A DNA stretch of 64,000 bases, from NCBI GenBank assembly GCA_964626685.1, contig CAZVJY010000002.1:1-64000 (forward strand), read 5' to 3'. Source of the DNA: RGEC01 sp964626685. GTDB lineage: Bacteria; Bacteroidota; Bacteroidia; NS11-12g; UBA955. Below, one piece after another: positions 59,884-64,000 of the stretch. The stretch's first letter is position 1. Every line of letters starts with the position of its first letter. The position numbers and the translations under genes are program-made. The notes below the pieces were generated by a model that searched no databases, was not told the DNA's origin, and saw only the letters and a list, made by a program, of their open reading frames with translations.

Positions 59884-60887
59884 TTTTTAACAGTGAGAAA
59901 AGTATAGGCGAGTTCCAGTCCGCGGATTTGATTTTCGGTAAATTCCATCAATTCATCTTCGCTGCGCATAGCATGTTTCAAGAACGCCGAGGCCTGCGCA
60001 TACAAGGTCTTCCACGGCATAGACTGCACAAAATAATATCCGTCAAGAAAGTTCTTTATACCGCCTGAAACAATAAAAGCACGGGTGTGCACCTGATTGG
60101 AAGGGTTCTGACACAATTCCTGAGCCCAGCCCAGCATTTCCTGCGCATTGTGCCCAAGCTGTGCAACCGGAGCAAATTGTTCACGGAAAAATTCATCCCT
60201 GCGGAGATTTTCCAGCAAACTAAAATTGGTACCGCCTGATGCGCCAAATTCAATGGCTTCCAGTGGCAATGCGGCAAGAGCCTGCAGGCTCTTTGGACCA
60301 AATCCCTGCCCTACTTCTTTCACCATAATGGGAAAATCTGCCATATCCAGCAAACGCTTTATGGTGTCTATGGGAGGATTGGCAATTCTGTCGCCTTCGG
60401 GCTGAAGCCATTCCTGCAAAGGATTTACATGCACTATCAGGCCATCCGCCTCTAGTTTGTTTACCAGATCACGGATTTTATCGAAATGGTCCAGAGCCAG
60501 CATCTCTTCCACCTGTGCAATGCCCAGGTTGGCATACAATGGCTGATCTCCCATGAATTTACGCACGGCAAAATCATGAAAGTAATCATTGCTTTCCAGC
60601 AAAGACCTGCAGCTGCCAAGCCCCATACCCAGGCCAAAGTTTTTACATGCCAATGCAAGATTGCGGTTAATATTGCCTGCCAGTTGTGCACCGCCTGTCA
60701 TGCTACTGATCCACAATGGCGCCTTAAGTATTTTTCCCGACATCTGAAGCGGCGGAATCACCCCCTGAACCGGGTGTGCATGCATCATGGGTTCGTAATA
60801 GAAACGGTTGTCAACCCCATTTGCCTGTGCTTCAAAAGCCAGCTGAATGTGGTCCGTCTTGCGGGCGCTTAGATCGTTATTTTCCAA
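59880..60887 (-). CDS. fni: Type 2 isopentenyl-diphosphate isomerase Fni (FMN dependent)
   Basis: 335-residue TIM barrel that interconverts IPP and DMAPP. Opening RKTDHIQLAFEAQ, PLWISSMTGGAQ, the substrate segment HVNPLQEWLQPEGD, VKEVGQGFG and the FMN phosphate loop GASGGTNFS. TTG start at 60887; the codon before it is ATT, which is also possible. An exact -7 element lies 8 bases upstream. First gene of the mevalonate operon. Confidence 0.93.
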   Translation of the reverse strand: MENNDLSARKTDHIQLAFEAQANGVDNRFYYEPMMHAHPVQGVIPPLQMSGKILKAPLWISSMTGGAQLAGNINRNLALACKNFGLGMGLGSCRSLLESNDYFHDFAVRKFMGDQPLYANLGIAQVEEMLALDHFDKIRDLVNKLEADGLIVHVNPLQEWLQPEGDRIANPPIDTIKRLLDMADFPIMVKEVGQGFGPKSLQALAALPLEAIEFGASGGTNFSLLENLRRDEFFREQFAPVAQLGHNAQEMLGWAQELCQNPSNQVHTRAFIVSGGIKNFLDGYYFVQSMPWKTLYAQASAFLKHAMRSEDELMEFTENQIRGLELAYTFLTVKK

Positions 60888-60895
60888 AATGAATA

Positions 60896-60903
60896 CAAAG
60901 GTA
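60896..60903 (-). promoter_or_regulatory. -7 element of the mevalonate operon
   Basis: Minus-strand TACCTTTG, an exact match, 8 bases before the TTG start of fni. The same eight bases stand before dapB. Confidence 0.5.
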
Positions 60904-60969
60904 ACGATTAGCCGTGTGGAATGTTTGCCTGTCGGTCGTTAAACAAAGCGTTTCTATCGTTTGCCGCAG

Positions 60970-61308
60970 TTAACCGCCGAGTTTCGGATTGTTTTTATGC
61001 CTTTCAGCATCCCGAATGGTCTTTTTTTGCAGGTTTTTTTCGAAGGCTTCCGTCAGATTAACGCCGGTTTGGTTGGCCAGGCAAATCAACACCCAGAGCA
61101 CATCGGCCATTTCATCTGCGAGCCCTTTTTCCATGTCTGATTTTTTAAAGCTCTGATCGCCGTAGGTGCGGGCCATAATGCGTGCCAGTTCGCCTACTTC
61201 TTCAGTCAAAATGGCCATATTGGTCAATTCTGAAAAGTAACGAACACCCACGGTTTTAATCCATGTATCCACCTGCTGCTGCGCCTGAAAAAGGGTTATA
61301 TCCTGCAT
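60970..61308 (-). CDS. MazG-like nucleotide pyrophosphohydrolase
   Basis: 112 residues with the metal-binding pattern EExxE...DExxD (TEEVGELARIMAR and LADEMADVLWVL) of the all-alpha NTP pyrophosphatases. Removes unwanted nucleoside triphosphates. Diverges from the GNAT gene and lies 82 bases upstream of fni on the same strand. Confidence 0.9.
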   Translation of the reverse strand: MQDITLFQAQQQVDTWIKTVGVRYFSELTNMAILTEEVGELARIMARTYGDQSFKKSDMEKGLADEMADVLWVLICLANQTGVNLTEAFEKNLQKKTIRDAERHKNNPKLGG

Positions 61309-61348
61309 ATTGCAAACTTACGTCGCAATCGGTAACATTGCATCAGCC

Positions 61349-61858
61349 ATGCTCATACCCGCATTGCCTTCGCATATCTGCTGCCGGTTTCGCGCTATGG
61401 AAATCGGTGTTGCGCAGCGCATCCTGGAAATCAACAATGACAGGAAAACCCGGCTTTACACAAGCTTGCTGAGGCAGCAAACCCTTGAAGACATACAATC
61501 GTGGCTTCAATATTACCCGCATTACCAAAGACATGGTTTCGGTATCTGGGCTATTGAAAATACAGACAGCCATTTGCTGGCTGGACTGTGCGGATTGCGG
61601 GTCAGAAAAGATCTGGACGGACAGATTGATATCAGCTACCGCATGCATCCGGATTTCAGGGGAAAAGGCATTGCCACATCGGCTGTAAAAACCTGCGTTG
61701 ATTGGGGCTTTGAAGCCCTTAATCTTAATCAAATACTGGCGCAGGTGCACATAGAAAACACCATTTCCATGCATATCCTGACAAAAACAGGATTTACCCC
61801 GGTAGGCAAAGACGGAATGTGGACTAATTTAACAATATTCAATCCCTCAAAAGGGTGA
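61349..61858 (+). CDS. GNAT family N-acetyltransferase (RimJ/RimL-like)
   Basis: About 169 residues from the ATG at 61349; a TTG at 61310 is an alternative. Late part fits the GNAT_3 type: FGIWAIENTDSHLLAGLCGL, the acetyl-CoA loop PDFRGKGIATSAVK, and NTISMHILTKTGF. The first 30 residues are unusual (two Cys, a basic patch) and do not match the family opening, so the start is uncertain. Substrate unknown. Its 3' end overlaps the convergent rfbC by 12 bases. Confidence 0.82.
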   Translation: MLIPALPSHICCRFRAMEIGVAQRILEINNDRKTRLYTSLLRQQTLEDIQSWLQYYPHYQRHGFGIWAIENTDSHLLAGLCGLRVRKDLDGQIDISYRMHPDFRGKGIATSAVKTCVDWGFEALNLNQILAQVHIENTISMHILTKTGFTPVGKDGMWTNLTIFNPSKG

Positions 61859-62389
61859 CTCAAACGCGCTAAAATCGGGGTGCAGCATGTCCTTTTCCGA
61901 GAGAACAGGATGCTCCACACCCCAGTTTATCTGCAGTGAAGGACTGTTCCACAAAACTCCGCCTTCGGCTGATGGAGCATAGTAATCGCTGCACTTATAC
62001 TGAAAAATGGTATTGTCGCTAAGTGTGGCAAACCCATGGGCAAAACCTTTGGGAATGAACAACATCAAGAAATTGTCTGCGGTAAGTTCTACGGCAAATG
62101 ATTTACCATAGGTCGGTGATTCCTTTCTGATATCCACGACCACATCAAGCACGGCACCTGAAACAACGCGAACCAGTTTATCCTGGGCATGCGGAGGAGC
62201 CTGAAAATGAAGGCCACGCACGATGCCTTTTCCTGACAGGCTTTGGTTGTCCTGTACAAAATCGATGTCAAGACCATTTTTGCCAAAAAAATCTGCGCGA
62301 TAGCTTTCATAAAAATGCCCTCTGTGATCGGCAAAAACGCGTGGTTTAAGCAACCACAATCCCGGTATTGGTTCGTTGATTATTTCCAT
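61847..62389 (-). CDS. rfbC: dTDP-4-dehydrorhamnose 3,5-epimerase RfbC
   Basis: 180 residues from the ATG at 62389. Third enzyme of dTDP-rhamnose synthesis. Signature FADHRGHFYESYR, SGKGIVRGLHFQ with catalytic His61, VDIRKESPTYGK, and IPKGFAHGFATLSD; Tyr131 completes the site. rfbA, rfbB and rfbD are not here. The open frame to 62548 adds unrelated residues. Confidence 0.94.
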   Translation of the reverse strand: MEIINEPIPGLWLLKPRVFADHRGHFYESYRADFFGKNGLDIDFVQDNQSLSGKGIVRGLHFQAPPHAQDKLVRVVSGAVLDVVVDIRKESPTYGKSFAVELTADNFLMLFIPKGFAHGFATLSDNTIFQYKCSDYYAPSAEGGVLWNSPSLQINWGVEHPVLSEKDMLHPDFSAFESPF

Positions 62390-62439
62390 TGTATTGGACA
62401 GTTGCAAATATTTTATATTTAAAAGATATTTTGTAATTT

Positions 62440-62447
62440 TACATTTG
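62440..62447 (+). promoter_or_regulatory. -7 element before the coiled-coil gene
   Basis: TACATTTG, an exact match, 24 bases before the ATG at 62472, in the 82-base divergent gap with rfbC. Confidence 0.4.
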
Positions 62448-62471
62448 CACATATCGTTAAAAACCTCAAGT

Positions 62472-63401
62472 ATGGAAACATCATCCGGCAACCAGACCGA
62501 CCAAAAGAACCGCAACAGCAAAGCCTTGCTGTACACCATCATCGGCATTTTAATAGCCCTGAATGCAGGACTGTTTTACATGTGGCAAAAAGGCGGAAAT
62601 GAAAAAGAAATCGTGGAAAAGAAGCTGGAGACCACCACTTCCAACCTGAAAGAAAAGACCGTTGCACTAGAAGAAGCAGAATTTTTGCTCGAGAAGTTCA
62701 GAAGAGACAGCGCGGCATTGGTAGACAATAACAAAGAGCTTAATTCGGATCTCATAAAAAAGAAAAATGAAATAGCTGTTTTGGTAGCCAAGCTTCGCAG
62801 CAATAAAAATGCAAGCGATGCAGAAATTGCGGAGTTGAAGGCTAAAATGCAGGAACTTACAGCCCAGCTTGAGCAATTGCAAAAGGAAAACGTGGAGCTG
62901 AAAGAAGTTAACAACCAGCTTCAAAAAGAAAAAGAAGCCACTGAGAGCGAAAACAAACAACTGAGTGCCGAGAAGAAAAAATACAAGAACATTGCCCAGC
63001 GCCTGCAAGCCGGCAGCATTAAAATTGAAGCCCTAAAAAAACGCTGGATTACCGGCAAGGAAGCTACCACAGCCAAAGCCAAGGATGTAGAGGCATTCAG
63101 AACTTCATTTACCCTTGCTGAAAACAAAGTAGCCGAGCCCGGAGACAAAGTGGTATACGTCAAAATAACCGGACCCGAAGGCGTTACCCTGTCTAACCCA
63201 GGCAATGAGAGCGGCACATTTGAATACGAAAACAAGGAAAGTAAATACACCTACAAGTTTTCGGTTGCCTACGACCAGGAAAGCAAAGCCGTACCGGCCA
63301 CCAAATGGCGTCCGGCAAGAGACCTGAAAAAAGGCAAATACACCATTGAACTTTATTGCGATGGTTTCAAAATCGGCAGCGAGTCGGTAGAACTAAAGTA
63401 A
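62472..63401 (+). CDS. Membrane-anchored coiled-coil protein
   Basis: 309 residues from the ATG at 62472. Short polar N-terminus, one membrane helix (18-38), a long heptad-rich coiled coil (about 44-180) very rich in Glu, Lys and Asn, and a C-terminal beta-rich domain (about 195-309; VVYVKITGPEGVTL, KKGKYTIELYCDG). The topology suggests a periplasmic stalk. This type is common in Bacteroidota; function is unknown, with links to envelope or cytoskeleton being guesses only. A strong terminator follows. Confidence 0.82.
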   Translation: METSSGNQTDQKNRNSKALLYTIIGILIALNAGLFYMWQKGGNEKEIVEKKLETTTSNLKEKTVALEEAEFLLEKFRRDSAALVDNNKELNSDLIKKKNEIAVLVAKLRSNKNASDAEIAELKAKMQELTAQLEQLQKENVELKEVNNQLQKEKEATESENKQLSAEKKKYKNIAQRLQAGSIKIEALKKRWITGKEATTAKAKDVEAFRTSFTLAENKVAEPGDKVVYVKITGPEGVTLSNPGNESGTFEYENKESKYTYKFSVAYDQESKAVPATKWRPARDLKKGKYTIELYCDGFKIGSESVELK

Positions 63402-63416
63402 TCTCTACTTACCCAT

Positions 63417-63448
63417 AAAAAAGCCCTCCCATCCCGGAGGGCTTTTTT
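63417..63448 (+). terminator. Intrinsic terminator after the coiled-coil gene
   Basis: AAAAAAGCCCTCC pairs with GGAGGGCTTTTTT across a 6-base loop, followed by A. Strong GC stem with a T-run. The A-run on the left allows it to work in both directions. Confidence 0.88.
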
Positions 63449-63590
63449 AATGCCTTTATCAGTCTTGGTAATAAGTAAACTCCGGAATTACCTCAAATAA
63501 AAAACCGGTAACGCATAACCCATGGTGGATATGCTGCTTCAACATCCGTAAAGCTGCGCTGCGAATTTCTTTTAGATCTCGATCCGGAGA

Positions 63591-64000
63591 TTACTCATCA
63601 CCGGGTCTGCTTTTCTTGTCGCGGAGCCTGGCCAGCTTTTCGCGGGCTTCGGCCACCAGTTCAGGAATTTCAAAGTTCTCGGCCACACTGTTCCACGTAG
63701 CTTTGGCATTGAATTCATCCTTCGTTTTTATAAATGCGTCGCCCAGCAACAACATGGCTTTTCCTACCCAGTAGTCGTAGCTGTTAAACTGATCCAACAC
63801 ACCATAGCAAGATTCCTTGGCCAACTCAAAACTGTCTGTGGCATAAAACACCCATGCTTCGCGGTATTTGGCTTCGGCAGCGAATTTATTGTTGTATTTG
63901 GTATAGGCTTCCTTAAAACGGCCCTGTGCACCGGTCCAATTCTTTTCCTGAATATCTGCCTTGCCTAAAAACACAAGCGCCTCTGCTTTCAGGTCTTCCG
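63591..64000 (-). CDS. Tetratricopeptide-repeat protein, C-terminal part
   Basis: The frame has no stop up to the window edge, so the gene continues beyond 64000; about 136 residues are visible. TPR-like helical pairs: LVFLGKADIQEKNWTGAQGR, AKYREAWVFYATDSFELAKE and GKAMLLLGDAFIKTKDEFNA, ending in a basic LARLRDKKSRPGDE tail. Resembles the end of the large TPR proteins (often 900-1000 residues) common in this phylum. The 142-base gap before it (63449-63590) shows nothing. Confidence 0.8.
   Translation of the reverse strand, partial: EDLKAEALVFLGKADIQEKNWTGAQGRFKEAYTKYNNKFAAEAKYREAWVFYATDSFELAKESCYGVLDQFNSYDYWVGKAMLLLGDAFIKTKDEFNAKATWNSVAENFEIPELVAEAREKLARLRDKKSRPGDE

Noticed and set aside
1..64000. 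CRISPR arrays, insertion sequences, integrases, restriction or toxin-antitoxin systems
   Set aside because: No direct-repeat arrays, transposase motifs or inverted terminal repeats were seen; gene content and style are uniform through the window.

Overview
The window is a gene-dense stretch of a chromosome from a member of the Bacteroidota. The phylum call rests on several independent signs. Cell-surface proteins carry type IX secretion C-terminal signals of both kinds (type A at 29647-30426; type B/CHU_C at 44814-47312 and 49593-50624). Several families typical of the phylum occur (DUF5683, DUF4837, DUF6913, TIGR02757, GYDIA-type GHMP kinase, the large DUF5684-like signal peptidase I, a short NuoG). 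At least 13 start codons have the phylum's -7 promoter element TAnnTTTG within 25 bases upstream. A run of exactly 100 N inside ligA shows the sequence is a draft scaffold. The class cannot be fixed from the sequence; a complete-looking mevalonate branch argues against Bacteroidia that use the MEP route. No rRNA, tRNA, CRISPR array, insertion sequence, prophage or plasmid gene was found, and no gap between genes exceeds 300 bases (largest about 190, at 43737-43927).

Layout. 1-3.2 kb: an error-prone-type DNA polymerase III alpha (DnaE2-like). 3.2-9 kb: porin O/P, SlyD-type PPIase, ligA (with the gap), DUF6913, dapA, ruvB. 9-14.1 kb, minus strand: SUI1, SDR and methyltransferase as an overlapping chain, a small membrane protein, miaE, rpiB, tatC, fabG. 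14.2-17.9 kb: recG and an MlaEF-type lipid ABC transporter without its MCE partner. 17.9-19.7 kb, minus strand: an orphan peptide-type substrate-binding protein followed by a 30-residue membrane microprotein, coupled by an ATGA overlap. 19.6-22.9 kb: UPF0173 hydrolase, parA, parB, DUF5683, TPR protein. 22.9-29.5 kb, minus strand: complex I genes nuoA-nuoH only. 29.6-36.5 kb: a secreted choice-anchor-like protein, mltG, dapB, lepB, a family 39-type glycosyltransferase, alanine dehydrogenase. 36.7-44.8 kb: mltD, DUF4837 lipoprotein, purN, L,D-transpeptidase, a Cys/Met PLP enzyme, TIGR02757, thioredoxin, DUF58, GxxExxY, NUDIX. 44.8-51 kb: two CHU_C surface proteins flanking dinB and a YitT protein, then OsmC. 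51-61 kb, minus strand: hppD, priA, ubiA-type prenyltransferase and the mevalonate genes. 61-64 kb: MazG-like, GNAT, rfbC, a coiled-coil membrane protein and the end of a TPR protein.

How the genes work together. The clearest unit is the isoprenoid operon (read from 60.9 kb down to 52.2 kb): type 2 IPP isomerase, HMG-CoA reductase, a GYDIA GHMP kinase, diphosphomevalonate decarboxylase, a mevalonate-kinase-like GHMP kinase, a UbiA prenyltransferase, then priA. Only HMG-CoA synthase and, formally, an assigned phosphomevalonate kinase are missing. Two translesion-type polymerases lie 44 kb apart (dnaE2 at 58, dinB at 47490) but share an almost identical 18-base sequence directly before their start codons, suggesting common control. 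Lysine/peptidoglycan metabolism (dapA, dapB, mltG, mltD, L,D-transpeptidase), chromosome segregation (parAB), recombination (ruvB, recG, priA) and envelope export (tatC, lepB, mlaEF) make up the rest.

Most of the window is ordinary housekeeping DNA. The items most worth a second look are the shared dnaE2/dinB upstream box, the coupled 30-residue microprotein, the widespread promoter-on-start-codon arrangement implying leaderless mRNAs, the Cys-paired repeats shared by the two CHU_C proteins, and the truncated complex I operon.
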